DNA of 64,000 nucleotides from Aselliscus stoliczkanus. Lineage: Eukaryota; Chordata; Mammalia; Chiroptera; Hipposideridae. Made by a program: the position numbers and the translations under genes. Within the stretch, counting starts at the first letter, position 1; each line of letters starts with the position of its first letter. The notes under the pieces were generated by a model, which was not told the origin of the DNA, did no database searches, and saw nothing but the letters and a program-made list of their open reading frames with translations. Shown here piece by piece: positions 10,771-21,730 of the stretch. Where the stretch lies: NCBI GenBank assembly GCA_033961575.1, contig CM066730.1:139155523-139219522 (forward strand), in the 5' to 3' direction.

Positions 10771-10829
10771 TAAATAACTTGGAGTTCAGACCACTAATAA
10801 GTAGATTTGAATTTCATCTATCTGACATC

Positions 10830-11480
10830 TCCACCTGTGCTCTAGAGCTTCTCTTCCTGCCTCCTCGCAGACCTTGCTCCACCACGTGTCACCTTTCTTT
10901 ATATGTTCATCTTTCCCTTCTCTACTGGCTCTTTCTTCCCATCAGGATGCTTAAATAGCTTTATGTTTGTACATGGAAGAAAAATTCTCTTCCTTAACTC
11001 ATACGTCCAGCCACTGCCTTACCTAACCCCCTCCATTCCCACCACACTTTTTGAAAGTTCCCTGCAAGTATTGATCCCTTCCAGGCACCCCCCTGCATTC
11101 TGGACTCTGCCCTTCTCACTCGACTAAAATGACTCCTCATTGACCTACGCACATCAAATTCAATTCTTTACTAAATTCTTGATGCCCCAGCAACGTGTGG
11201 CACTGATGACCATTCCTTGCCCTTAAACCCCATCTTTCCCCTGGCTTGCAAGGCCAACCCTTCGCTTGGCTTTCCTTCTCCACCTCCGGCCATTCCTCCG
11301 TGCCCTCTACAGGCTCTCCTTCTTTTGCTATTTGTTTCCTGATGGCATTCCAGAGGGCTGAGTTTTAGACATTTATTGTCACTCTCCTCACTGTCTGGGG
11401 AGCCTCATCACTCCTGTATCTTTAATTGCCTCTCCAGATTGATGGTGCCCACAGTGGTAGCCTAAGCCCAGCCCTAACTC
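10830..11480 (+). mobile_element. Probable L2 LINE ORF2-derived fragment, sense
   Basis: C/T-rich sequence with phrases such as 'tgcccttctcactcgactaa', 'ccattcctccgtgccctcta' and 'gctctccttcttttgctatt' resembles decayed L2 ORF2 sequence 5' of the common L2 end. The frame is broken throughout. The family call is tentative. Confidence 0.35.
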
Positions 11481-12335
11481 AGGAGCTGCGGGCATATGGA
11501 CCCAGTGGCCATTTAGACATCTTTGCCTGAGTGTTTCATAGGCATCTGAGGCTCAGTATTTTGGGGACGTTACTAGACCATGGATGGGTTTGATAAATTT
11601 CACCTGGGGGAAATCTGGGGCATTGAACTTTTCTTCAGATCGTGTTTGAAAGCTTGGCCTCTTGGTTGTTGTTAGAATCAGATAAGCCATTTTTTTTTTT
11701 TTTACCCCTGTTTTCAAAGAGGAGGGTATTTTTCTCTTTGCATGCTCCTGGCCCTTATTTGCCTTTCTGTGGGAGAATTAGAGTAATTTTTCTGACTAGG
11801 AATTTAGGAATGCTCAGCTCAGATTCACTTTCCTTCTCAGTCTTGGGAGAAGTCTTGTCTGCAGAGAGCATTGGTTCCCCTCTGTTCACTCATTCCTTAG
11901 GTCTTACCTGGGCAGGCATCCCAGATGAGACAGCTCAGCTATGCCATGGACTGGTGACATGTCTGCCTGATTTGGGGCTTCAATATTTGCAAGACACTTA
12001 GGCTAAGAGACCTAAAGCTGTGTCCCCCAAATTGGCCTCCAGCAGTCATACAGTTGACACTTTGGTCTCCATCTTTACTATAATTTATTTCTCAACTTGT
12101 TCCAAACCTAGGCGATAGCAAAGTGCTGTTTTGTTGGGGGAGAGTGAGGGGGTTCATAGAATGTACTTCAAAGACATAGAGTTTAAGTTTCAGCCGCTGC
12201 TTTGTTATTTCTTAGCTTTGGGAATTCAGTCAAAAGTTTATTTCTTATATGGAATCACAAATACAAATCTCTATCCAATTTTCCTCATAAGCTTGAGAAA
12301 AATATCAAGTGCTGTATACATTGCAATTGTGTACT
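11481..12335. other. Unique sequence, nothing firm recognised
   Basis: A run of T at 11690-11703 and a 119-codon open frame (11642-12001) without known domains. The stretch 12130-12335 might be a very decayed MIR, but I would not call it. Confidence 0.35.
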
Positions 12336-12339
12336 CTTT

Positions 12340-12990
12340 TATTTATGGAGCAATATTTACTGAATATCTCTACTGAACATGGGTTTGGGTGATACAGAGA
12401 TAAAAGAAACCACCTCTGCCCTCAGAGTCTTAGAGCTTGGGGGTATCCCCTTACACCCCACCCCCACCCCAGGACCACCACACACACAGGAAGCCAGAGG
12501 AGCAAAGGGATCATGACAACACTCTGTCATCACAGATAAGGGAATACAGATAAGGAAGTGGGGTAGGTTAGGGTGGGGCAGGCTATCGGCCTCAAAGAAA
12601 TCTTACAGAAGATATCTGAGATCATTCTAAGAGATCAGTAGGAATTAGAGAGGGAGAATGAAGGGAGGGATATACAGAACTAGAAAAATGGCATGCACAA
12701 AAATGTAGGCATGAGAAAGAAGACTCTTTTGAGGAACTGTAGGGCTTGGGTTTGGCTGGACTGAGGGTGCTGGCTGGAGAGTGGCCAGGATGAGGTTGGT
12801 GAGGGAGATGGCAGCCGGCTCATATAAAGGGCACATTATATTATGCTTATGATTAGGCAACAGGACATTACTGAGGAGAGTGATAATGTGGACAGGTTGC
12901 ATTATGTGGATATTACATCATTATTAATCCAATGGCCAGGAGAAGAGGTGATAACAATGGGAGAGTCCAGCTGGTGCCTGTCTGTGCATG
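12340..12990 (-). mobile_element. L2 LINE 3' region, antisense
   Basis: Begins with 'atttactgaatatctctact' and 'gatacagagataaaagaaac', then a C/A-rich interruption at 12445-12490. It continues with 'ggaggttggtgagggagatgg'-like sequence to 12990. The order matches antisense L2, with internal gaps. Confidence 0.5.
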
Positions 12991-13284
12991 GAAGGCAGAT
13001 AGGATGGATCACTATAAAGAAATAGGAAAGGGACCCAGAGCCCCCTCGAGGTAGGCAAGTTGGAGTTCTAGTGTCTTTCCTCTTCTTATCCCCAAGCTGG
13101 TGCCCTTAGCTGATGCACTACTTTGTGTGAAAGGCCCTGAAGGTAAGACAAGCGGCTCTGGAACCAGCCTCTGATGGGGAATTAGGGACCGTGATGGCTA
13201 GTGATCTGCATGAGGTCCCGGAGGTTAGAACCTCAGATTTTTCTGGATCATCGGGCACTTTTCTGCTGTATTTAGGGAGTGCCA

Positions 13285-13530
13285 CGTGGATTCTAGAGTC
13301 AAGACTCCCTTGGTTCATATCCCAGCTCCCCTACTTACAAGCTTAGAGTCCTGGCACATATTACCAAAGTTTCTGGGCTTCGATTGCCTCAGCTCCAAAA
13401 TGGGTTTCATAATAACAGTCCCTACCTCATGGGGTTACTGTGAAGTTAAAGGGGTTCATATGTATGTGCTTAGAGCAATGCCTGGCTCTTAGTAAGAGCT
13501 CTAAAGTGTCATCTGTAATTATTATAAGTT
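13285..13530 (+). mobile_element. MIR SINE, nearly full length, sense
   Basis: Reads 'ttggttcatatcccagctcc', 'gattgcctcagctccaaaat', 'ccctacctcatggggttact' and 'gagcaatgcctggctcttag' in the canonical MIR order. Confidence 0.8.
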
Positions 13531-13709
13531 TATTGTTTCAGTTAGGCTGGCCTTACTTCTCACAAGACCATTCTTTGAGGACAAAAGCTAGGTCATATAT
13601 TTTTTTTGTGATTTGGAGAGAGGACTGGGAATATGAAATTGGGTTTGGAAAAGTTCCTCTAAGTCATGGATGTCCTTACACCCCCTTTCTAATTTCCTCA
13701 TAGGGAGCC

Positions 13710-14085
13710 TGGTCAATTATTCCACATATATTGACTGGACACCTGTGCCAGGTGTGCATCTCTTTGAGAATATAACAGAGATAAGTGAGACCCACCTGGT
13801 TTCTAACCGTGCCGGAGTCCATTGTCTGCTGGGTGTTAAGATTTGGAGGCAAATGGGTGTATATAGTACATAGTTCAAAGGGACAGATGCACACAGGAGG
13901 GGCTAAGTCCAGAGAGGGGAAGGTTACATATTGCTCAGTCTTCATGGAGTCTCCAAAGAGAAGGTGGCTTCTGCACTGAGCCTTGCACAATGAGTAGGAT
14001 ATCGACAGACCTGAGTACGGGGAGGGAAGGCAAAAGAAAGACAGGCAGAATGTTCCAAGCTTCCCAGTATCTGTCAGAGAATTCT
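13710..14085 (-). mobile_element. L2 LINE 3' region, antisense
   Basis: Starts 'tattgactggacacctgtgc' and 'caggtgtgcatctctttgag', then continues through 'agacaggcagaatgttcc'. This is the antisense L2 order. Confidence 0.5.
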
Positions 14086-14142
14086 AAGTAAGGAGTGTCC
14101 CATGAAGCCCTGCCCTCTCTCCTGACCCACCAAATTGCAGGT

Positions 14143-14144
<2 letters not shown>

Positions 14145-14184
<40 letters not shown>
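14145..14184. repeat. (CA)n microsatellite, 40 bp
   Basis: A perfect AC dinucleotide run. Open frames crossing it on both strands encode only His-Thr or Val-Cys repeats and are artefacts. Confidence 0.97.
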
Positions 14185-14189
<5 letters not shown>

Positions 14190-14309
14190 TATCTCTGGTC
14201 CCTTTGTCCCTGTTCTAGTTTGTTTAAGCCTTCTGCAATTTTTTTGTTGTGTTTCTTCCAGGAAGGAGGAGAGGGGAAGAAAACTAGTATTTTGAATGCC
14301 TGTTAAAAG

Positions 14310-14530
14310 CTAGTTATGTCACCTAATTTATTTTTGCGACTCTGTCAGACTGGCATTATTGTTGTCCTGTTTAAACTAGAGGAAATCGCAGCTCAGAGGA
14401 GTTAAACAATTTGTCCAGGAACATACAGTGAGCTCATTAATTCCATAACTATCTACTGATGTTAGGGGCAGAACCCAGAACGCTTTGATTTCAAAGTTCT
14501 CATCCTGTTAACTTAGAACGCCACTGTTTC
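14310..14530 (-). mobile_element. MIR SINE, antisense
   Basis: Contains 'attattgttgtcctgtttaa', 'gaaatcgcagctcagaggag' and 'gaacccagaacgctttgatt', in antisense MIR order. Confidence 0.65.
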
Positions 14531-14829
14531 TCTATCTAGAGGGTCAGGTCCCAAGGGCATAGCCCTTTCCAGAGATTCCCCCAGCACCTATGAACTTGCA
14601 TTAATTGAAAAGCATCCGTGGCCCTATAAAGGCATCAAACAGGAAATTCAGTTAATGCTGTCAGTGTTGAGGTGTGTGCGGTCTGGGCTCCTCATCTATT
14701 TACCAAATGATCCTCTCCATCCAGTGGCCAGTCCCCCTTCAAACCCTGGCATTCTCCTCATGTCCAGTTTTGCCAAGCGTCATTAAACCATAGCCCATGA
14801 AACTGCCAGGAACCGCGGACCCCCACCTA

Positions 14830-14955
14830 GTCCAAAGCCCCGTGTTTGTAAAGAAGAACCTGAGCCCAGAAAGGGCAGGTGCCAGGCCCAAGGCTGCACA
14901 GTGATTTGGTGACAGAGCTGGATGTAGAGCCCTCGTTTAGTCGGTGGCCTTGGAA
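14830..14955 (-). mobile_element. MIR SINE fragment, antisense
   Basis: Contains 'aacctgagcccagaaagggc', 'ccaaggctgcacagtgattt' and 'gtgacagagctggatgtaga'. Confidence 0.5.
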
Positions 14956-15440
14956 ACCACATTCTGTCATTTCTCCAGGAAGCCCCAGCTAAATATCTCG
15001 GCCAGTTGGTTTAAAGGATTTTCTTTTTCACTCTTTTCACTGACTGAACTCCTGAAACAGATTGCACTTAACAACTGAGCAGTAGGGAGGCAAAGTAAAC
15101 AGAATGGGTCCTTGGTGCCCCCGGCGTGTCTGTTGTCTGCAGCGACTCGTCACTGCCTGTGAGGCTGACAGACACAGCCGTTCCTTTGCGGGGTTCTCAG
15201 ACTCCTCCTGTTGTGTGAAGAGCCCCGCAGTTGCAATGCCAGGACAGGGGAGCCTACCAGCGCCTGTCCTGGGGAACGCCTATGTGTGTTACCCTTGGAT
15301 GTGTGTACATGTGCAGAGGGGGTGTTGGAGTGAGGGTTCCCTGGGACAAGCGCATGCATTTAAAATCCAGATCAGCAAGTCTTCCCTGGCCTGGACTAAG
15401 TGCCGCACTGGATGCTGGGAGTCCTCGCAGAAACCCTGTG
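14956..15440. other. Unique sequence with overlapping chance ORFs
   Basis: Open frames of 69-126 codons overlap on both strands at 15104-15544. None shows a recognisable domain, and frame overlap on both strands is typical of a stop-poor, somewhat GC-rich stretch. Confidence 0.4.
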
Positions 15441-15640
15441 GTCAAGTAGAAAGGGCCCAGGGTCTGTTGCTTTACAGAAGCTGAGTCCCAGTCCTCACTC
15501 TGAATGCATTTAACCTCTTTAAGCCTCACGTCACAAACTGTCACCTCACAGATGTGACTTCAACTCTTGGAGGTTTAGCCGTCCCAACTGTAAGGTTAGA
15601 TGGCTAATGTCTTTTCTGTGGGGTTGTTTAAAGGATCAAT
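15441..15640 (+). mobile_element. MIR SINE fragment, sense
   Basis: Contains 'tttaacctctttaagcctca' and then 'ggggttgtttaaaggatcaa', the 3' half of a sense MIR. Confidence 0.45.
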
Positions 15641-16150
15641 TAGAAATCAGGGGTTGCTCCAAGTGGAATATGTTTTACAAAGGTATTTTGTTTGTGCAAC
15701 AACCTATTTAATTTAATTTTAGTGCCTTTGGAGGGAGTATGCCCCTTAAAGTTTATTCCCTATCCTCAACACACAGCAGGGCCCTTGTGCAAATTGGAAA
15801 AAAGTAACCCTTCTGGCCAGTTGCAGTCTGAGGTGCCGGCTTGGAAAACCAAAGTACGTTTCAGTGAAGGAAAAGTTGTTTGTGGCTGCAGGCAGACCCA
15901 GCCCTAGGTTCCAGTGTGGGGTTTGCTGGGCACAGAGTGTCTGAATGCCCCCCACCTCCTCACTTCCCATCTGGGCACAGCCGCATGGTACACAGCTGCA
16001 TGACCACTTAGCAGTAACCTGCTTCCCATGCCGAGCTTGCTACTGCAGCCTTGAAGGCATGTGAGCTGGAGTTCTGTTAGGACCAATGCCATCCTACCCC
16101 GGACCTTATGCCTCTGAGTGATTACTCTCCTGGAGAAGGAGGGAGAATTA
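15641..16150. other. Unique sequence, nothing recognised
   Basis: No repeat family or credible exon is recognised up to the TA target of the MITE that follows. Confidence 0.4.
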
Positions 16151-16231
16151 TTGGTTTGTCGGAAAAGTCATGACATATTGTTTTTGTGTTTTTCATTGCA
16201 AAATTGCATTATGAATTTTCTGACAACTGAG
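16151..16231 (-). mobile_element. 81-bp mariner-type MITE, copy 1
   Basis: The left end reads 'ttggtttgtcggaaaagtca' and the right end 'ttttctgacaactgag'; they are inverted relative to each other. TA flanks both sides (16149-16150 and 16232-16233). The length equals that of the copy at 33201-33281. Aligned without gaps to the reverse complement of that copy, about three quarters of positions match by eye, so the two sit in opposite orientations. It cannot encode protein. Confidence 0.85.
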
Positions 16232-16239
16232 TAGATAAG

Positions 16240-16730
16240 ATCACGTTTGGAACAATGTCCAGTGCTCAATTCAGTGAATGCCAATTGCATGAATGAGTGA
16301 GCTCACAGTCTAGTTGTGCAAACAAGACATAAATCCCCATGTGAAATGTCTAATAACAATAAAATTTTCAAATTATAGCTCAATACAGCAACTCAAGAGA
16401 TGGTGCAAGTCAGCTTAGGCGTGTCAAATTAATTGCTGGGCAATAATTTTTATAGGAGTTCAGAAAGGCGGGGGGGGGGGGCGGAGATCAGTTTGTGGAC
16501 TCAGGGTCTGAAAGCCTGGATGTATTCTTGTTCGTGCACTTACCCAGCACGTACATTCATTCATCCAATGTTCCCCAAGTCCCTATGAGGGCCAGCCTGT
16601 CTGCTAGGCTCTGGGGAACATAAAATGACTTCAAGGGATCCCCAGGCTAGTGGGGAACAACAGTTAGGCAAGCACACAGTATACGTATGGTACTAGAACA
16701 GTGGATTGTGGAGACAGGGGGAGGGTTCAA
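16240..16730 (-). mobile_element. L2 LINE fragments, antisense
   Basis: Pieces at about 16255-16345 ('gaatgagtgagctcacagtc') and 16540-16700 ('ctgctaggctctggggaaca', 'aggctagtggggaacaacag') fit antisense L2. They are separated by AT-rich DNA and a G-run (16470-16480). Confidence 0.45.
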
Positions 16731-17285
16731 TGGGCTAATGAAGACAGTAGGTGCATCATAAATGGCAGCATTGTAACCGAGGCCTCAGATGACCATCTGA
16801 GACCATTTCTGAATACATCTCCACAATTCAACACCTATGAAGCCTTTAAATATCCCACCATTTGTCCTCTCCATCTTGTTCCTTCTCCCTGTAAGCCCAC
16901 CAGCAGCCTTTCAGGACACGGCACAGCCTACCTGCTAGTCCTTGCAGAGAGAGTAGATGACCCTGGAAGCCAGGGGCTTGCCTACACCATCTTCAGAACT
17001 TCATGGAGCTCACAAGGAGCTTTTCTTGATGAGTCCATCCTCATTGTTGTCATGCTAATCACCCTGGCAACCATGTGCCCATAGATTCTTTGGCAACAAT
17101 GCCATCGAAAGTGAAGAGTGGCTTCTTAAACCTCCACTGAAGAGGGAGAAAAATACCCCTTCTTGGAAACATAGCAGGTGGCTCTTGGCCCCCTCTGTCC
17201 TTTAGAGAAGGGCCACGCCAGCAGGGACAGCCTCATGTCACAGATGCTGTGGCTGAGCACTGTGGCCTAAGGCCCTGGAGAAGCA
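16731..17285. other. Unique sequence, possibly decayed L2
   Basis: A 127-codon plus-strand frame (16701-17084) lacks recognisable domains. C/T-rich phrases near 16860-16900 hint at a sense L2 but are too decayed to call. Confidence 0.3.
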
Positions 17286-17289
17286 GCAG

Positions 17290-17480
17290 TGATGCCATTG
17301 GAAGAGCATGATCATTGGGACCAAACAGTCCTCAGAATCGAATCCTGGATGTGTTACCTCAGAACAGGAAAGCTTAGACTCGTTAGCTTCACCTCTTTGG
17401 GTATCAGTTTCCTTATTTGCAAAAGGAGCAAGATAATTCCTACCTCACAGGCTTATTATAAGACATCAGTGAAAGTGGAA
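17290..17480 (+). mobile_element. MIR SINE, sense
   Basis: Contains 'gaatcgaatcctggatgtgt', 'gggtatcagtttccttattt' and 'ataattcctacctcacaggc'. Confidence 0.75.
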
Positions 17481-17499
17481 TAGGCAATTGAGGAACATT

Positions 17500-17645
17500 A
17501 GGTGAGTCCAAAACAGAGGCCCAGAAACTATTTCCAAGGTCACTGAGCAGGTTACCAGCCAAAACCGAACTGGAACCATCCCTGTACTCTGACTCCCAAT
17601 TTCACAATTCCCTCCATCCCTCTCCTCACAGCTCCTCATTATGCG
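17500..17645 (-). mobile_element. MIR SINE fragment, antisense
   Basis: Contains 'ttccaaggtcactgagcagg', 'accgaactggaaccatccct' and 'ctctgactcccaatttcac'. It lies in inverted orientation right after the sense MIR. Confidence 0.5.
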
Positions 17646-18210
17646 GGGCATTCACTGGCCAGTGCTTGTCATCAGTCACGAGGAAGACAAGCAAGAGAGA
17701 GTGTGTATGGTCCAAGGCAGACTCTGAGTTAGGTTCAGAATGGCAGCCTACAGTGGTGGGTCAACTCCACTGGGCCAATAGGAATTGGACACTGTTCTCT
17801 AGCATGGTTGGAAAGGCAGTTTTCTAAGGAATGACAGTCGGTATTAAGCAGCAACAGTACCAGGAGAGCTTTCGGATTGTAGAAAGTGATATCCTGCTAT
17901 GCTGGGCCTTGTATATAAAGCAGAGTCAGCAGATATGTAGCAAATACAGTCACCACCCAGGTCCACCCTGGCCTCCATCACTAACCATTCCCAACCTTCT
18001 TTCCTATTGGTCCCTGAGAGGGACTCAGAATCCTTCCCTCTCCCGACAAACAGCTTGTGTTGTCGTTCCCTCAAGCATTTACTGAGGGCCTAGAATGTGT
18101 CAGGTACTGAGGAATAAGTCAGACCTTGTCCTTGACATATGAAGCTTATGCTCTGTCATTCCAGATGCAATCTGTTTGCCATCTCAGGTTTCCTGCTGCA
18201 CCCACTGCTT
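17646..18210. other. Unique sequence, nothing recognised
   Basis: Open frames of 76 and 84 codons overlap on opposite strands at 17831-18085 and show no domain. No RNA gene is seen. Confidence 0.4.
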
Positions 18211-18214
18211 GGAA

Positions 18215-18330
18215 TCAGTGTGGGATCATGGGAAGGGCAAGGGCTTCAAAATCAGGGAAGCCAGTGTCTGAAGCTGGCTCTGTCACCACAGTGGCTGCTT
18301 GTCAATTTTGTCTCCTCGGTCCCCCTTCCC
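18215..18330 (+). mobile_element. MIR SINE fragment, sense
   Basis: Contains 'agggcttcaaaatcagggaa' and 'gtctgaagctggctctgtca', the 5' half of a MIR. Confidence 0.5.
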
Positions 18331-18647
18331 TTTATCTGGGAAAAACCCATTGACTTTTGGCCACAGGAGTGGGTCTGTGTCAAGCTTGGCCAATCATGGT
18401 GTCCCTTTACCCTTGGCAAGTCAGTGGAGACATTAGGTATGTGACCTGCTCTGGAACCAATGGAATTTTTTTTTAATTTTTATTTTTGGTAAGATTCATA
18501 TGTTTGAGCTGGGAGAGAGAATATCTCTTGAGATGATACAAGCCTAGCTGTCTCGGTGACCGTGTGCTCACCCACCCCAACAGGAGAGAAGCACTCTGCA
18601 GTGGAGAGAATGCACAGAGGGGAAGAAACAGAGGAAAGCAGGGGAGG

Positions 18648-18650
<3 letters not shown>
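18331..18650. other. Unrecognised, possibly an old LTR
   Basis: Sequence up to the GA tract, with a continuation after it ('ccaataaattccctttgcct' near 18805). It has the look of an LTR polyadenylation region, but I cannot assign a family. Confidence 0.25.

Positions 18651-18722
<72 letters not shown>
18651..18722. repeat. (AG)n microsatellite, about 70 bp
   Basis: A nearly perfect AG/GA run, likely length-variable. Frames across it encode only Arg-Glu or Leu-Ser repeats. Confidence 0.97.
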
Positions 18723-18723
<1 letters not shown>

Positions 18724-19195
18724 GTATCACAAGCATGATGACATCATTGGAATCAATGAAGACTCCAGGCTGGTTTCACCCTACACTGCTGCTAAATGAC
18801 TCTGGCCAATAAATTCCCTTTGCCTTAAGCTGGTGAACCTGACCTCTCAGACAGAGGTGAGTGAGGTACAGGGCAGCACTGGAGGACGGAATGACCATAT
18901 TTCTGTAGCCAGCAAGAGGAAAAAGCAGTAAGGCTTCCTAAGAACCATTCTGACGATCTATTCCCGTAATTACAACTACATTGTTTTGTGCTTCCTACTC
19001 CAATTGTCTCTGTGCCAATAAGTGTTTAAAAGGGGATGGATGTATATCTTGTCACATGTTTCCCTTTGAGTGTCAATCTGCAGTGACTGTGTTCAGAATG
19101 GCCCTGCCTGCCATGTGGTTTCTAAGTCCCCATAGGGCCTGGGATTTGTTGCTCCCATATTTTTCCTCTAGCCACTAACTGTAATATTCATAATT
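18723..19195. other. Unique sequence, nothing recognised
   Basis: See the preceding LTR-like note for 18723-18860. The remainder shows no repeat or exon. Confidence 0.35.
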
Positions 19196-19199
19196 TTAT

Positions 19200-19335
19200 C
19201 TTTGGAGGGTGCATTGTGCTTTGCAAAGCACTTTCATCTGCATTATCTCATTTGATTCAAGGAGCATCTGTAAAGAAGACAGGGCCAGGATTACTGGTAC
19301 TGCCTGTCAGATTGAAAAACAGAGGCTCAGGCCCT
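19200..19335 (-). mobile_element. MIR SINE fragment, antisense
   Basis: Contains 'tgctttgcaaagcactttca', 'tgcattatctcatttgattc' and 'gaaaaacagaggctcaggcc'. Confidence 0.5.
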
Positions 19336-19409
19336 GGGATCTTAGCTCTGAAGGAGAAAGGCTTAGGCAGGGCTCGTGCAGTGATCTCACAGGGCGTGCA
19401 TTGTGCAGA

Positions 19410-19640
19410 GGTGGCAGAATGCCTGGATTTGGAGCCAGAGGCCCTGGCTTGAGTCCTGGCACTTCTACTTACCAGTTTCCTGACTTTGGGCAAATGACTC
19501 AGTCCCTCCCAGCCTCAGTTCCCCCTTTTGTCAAAAAACAGGGATGATTAATTTCCATCAAGGATTCTTGTGACTATCACACAAGATGATATAGAACGAA
19601 TGGTTCTGTGAGCTGTAAAGTGCTACTCACCTGTTTGGGG
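19410..19640 (+). mobile_element. MIR SINE, nearly full length, sense
   Basis: Contains 'atttggagccagaggccctg', 'cttgagtcctggcacttcta', 'actttgggcaaatgactcag' and 'ctgtgagctgtaaagtgcta' in canonical order. Confidence 0.8.
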
Positions 19641-19900
19641 TTGATTTTTATGAGTGGTGGGCAATGTTGTGCTGAGTTCAGCTAGTATAGGCTCGCAAGA
19701 GTTGTAGTGCACACCTCCCAACTCCACACTCAGTGACACCATGTGGGTGACTTGAAATCAGCCATAGCAAGAATATTTACGCCACAGATCTGAGCTTTGC
19801 TTTTCCCTTGGAGTGTCAGTTGTTAACCAGCACACCAATGATGCTGGGGATAGTAAGAAAGAAGAAGAAAAGCATACTAACATTTAAGGTACTCTGTATA

Positions 19901-20471
19901 TGAGGTATTGACAATTAAGTTTGTGAACTTGTTGCAACAATGTTGCTAACTTTTTTTGATATCAGAGGGATTAATCATTATGAGTTTGTACCAACTAGAC
20001 AAACAGCTAACCAAGTTTACCATTTGGAAATTCTGAAAAGGCTGCATGAAAAAGTTAGATGACCTGAACTTTTCGCCAACAATTCATGGCTCTTGAATCA
20101 CGACAATGCACCAGCTCACACGGCACTGTCTGTGAGGGAGTTTTTAGCTAGTAAACAAATAACTATATTGGAACACCCTCCCTACTCACCTGATCTGGCT
20201 CCCAGTGACTTCTTTCTTTACCCAAAGATAAAGGAAATATTGAAAGGCAGACATTTTGATTGACATTCAGGACATCAAAGGTAACATGACGACAGCTCTG
20301 ATAGCCATTCCTGAAGGAGTTCCAAAGTTGTTCTGAGGGGTGGACTAGGCACTGGCATCGGTACATAGCTTCCCAAGAGGAGTATTTCAAAGGTAACCGT
20401 AGTGATATTCAGCAATGAGGTATGCAGCACTTTTTCTAGGTTGAGTTCACGAACTTAATTGTCTGACCTTG
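19901..20471 (+). mobile_element. Mariner (Tc1/mariner) element, internally deleted
   Basis: Inverted termini: left 'tgaggtattgacaattaagt', right 'acttaattgtctgaccttg'. TA flanks both sides (19899-19900 and 20472-20473). The interior, read on the plus strand from about 20000, contains remnants of a mariner transposase catalytic domain: HDNAPAHTA, then YSPDLAPSDFFL. Exactly 34 residues separate the two aspartates, the DD34D spacing of mariners. The N-terminal DNA-binding half is missing: the element is 571 bp against about 1.3 kb for intact mariners. Stops and a frameshift near 20260 disrupt the remainder, so it is inactive. It is a transposon fossil with no cellular role seen. Confidence 0.9.
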
Positions 20472-20479
20472 TATATTGC

Positions 20480-20655
20480 ATGCACCCTTATACATCTCCT
20501 TTAGTCCTCACAACAACTCCTGGGGACAGACACTGACCTTATTTTATAGGTGAGGTAATTAAAACTTAGAGTTCATAAGTTGCCCAAGAACACACAATAC
20601 ATGACAGAAGAGGGATTCAAAGTCAGGTCTCATATTCTCTCTGATAACCACGCAG
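20480..20655 (-). mobile_element. MIR SINE, antisense
   Basis: Contains 'tttagtcctcacaacaactc', 'gaccttattttataggtgag' and 'cccaagaacacacaataca'. Confidence 0.7.
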
Positions 20656-20934
20656 AATCCCAAAGATGCATCCATTAGCATCTGTTCTTTCCCTGATCTC
20701 CAACTCAGCAATCAAGAGATATTAAATCAGTTTCTAGGACCACTGAACATTGAAGATCCCTGTTTGGACTTCAGTGTCCTAGTGTCTAAATAAAACTGAC
20801 TTGGAGAAAGATGGGGAGGTTTCAGCAGATTGAGCTGGGCACAGGGAATGTGTTGACTGTCGTGAGACCCACAGTTCTGGGCCCCCATTGGATAAATGAT
20901 TCAGAAATGAGGCAACACTATGAGGTTGAGGCCT

Positions 20935-21105
20935 CTTGTGCAGGAGAGGGAGAAAGTCAAGAACACCTGGGTCCGAGTGCCCGCTCTGCTACTTTACTTG
21001 GCTGGGGCTCAGCTCCCTCATCTGTCAGAGGGGGACAATATCCCAACCTACCTGTTTCTCCTCATTGGGTTTCTGTGCTACCTAAGGCGGGGAAGCCCTC
21101 TGGGA
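20935..21105 (+). mobile_element. MIR SINE fragment, sense
   Basis: Contains 'cacctgggtccgagtgcccg', 'ctcagctccctcatctgtca' and 'atatcccaacctacctg'. The open frames of 78 and 100 codons here run through the MIR and are incidental. Confidence 0.6.
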
Positions 21106-21109
21106 TCGG

Positions 21110-21605
21110 TTAGGCTGCACAGATGTAAGGGAATTATCATATGTCTCTGTTGCTAAGAGAGAAAGGACTGTTTTTCTTTCCTGCCATCTCTGGTTCTACA
21201 GACCCTCTCCCCTCCCCCCAACACGTGCAGGCCTTTTTTCCCTTCTATTTTTCTACCTCAAGTGCTTCATATAATGATGTCCTGCATGCTTCCAATTAGA
21301 TAAGGGTATCAGAAAGAAAAAAAAAAGAAAATCAAAAGGACCTAAATAAAATGCAAATCAGTTTCCTGCTTGGGAAGATGACAGATGGGTGCAGGGGCTG
21401 GCATTATTAATGAAGGATGTTCCCCAGGTGCTGAAGAGGAACGCTTCCTGAATCCAACAGGTTGCCTCGCCAGACTCTAGACAGGACAGTCCCAGGACAG
21501 GGATGCCTACCTTCCCTTCATTTAGATGGGATGGAAGTATGGTAGGAGCACTCAGGAGGCCCCTGGGGGAGCACCCTGGAGGACCTGAAAGTGGGGGGTA
21601 TGGTG
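21110..21605. other. Unique sequence with an octamer-like site
   Basis: Contains an A-rich run (21314-21325), 'aaaatgcaaatcag' with an octamer-type ATGCAAAT near 21351, and 'ggcattattaatgaagg'. There is no exon or repeat. It could be a regulatory element, but nothing proves it. Confidence 0.25.
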
Positions 21606-21609
21606 AAGA

Positions 21610-21730
21610 TCAAGTTAAGAATTATTTAGCATCTTAGTTGCCTTTTTCGTCTCATTTAATCCTCATAATAATTTAATGAGAATATACGTTGTTGTTTACA
21701 TTTTCCAGTGAAGGCAAAGGATATTCACAG
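21610..21730 (-). mobile_element. MIR SINE fragment, antisense
   Basis: Contains 'ctcatttaatcctcataata' and 'tgtttacattttccagtgaa'. Confidence 0.5.

Noticed and set aside
13935..14295. Frames through the (CA)n repeat
   Set aside because: His-Thr and Val-Cys repeats are microsatellite artefacts, and the frames overlap on opposite strands.
19901..20471. An intact, active mariner transposase
   Set aside because: The N-terminal half is missing and several stops and a frameshift interrupt the remaining catalytic part.
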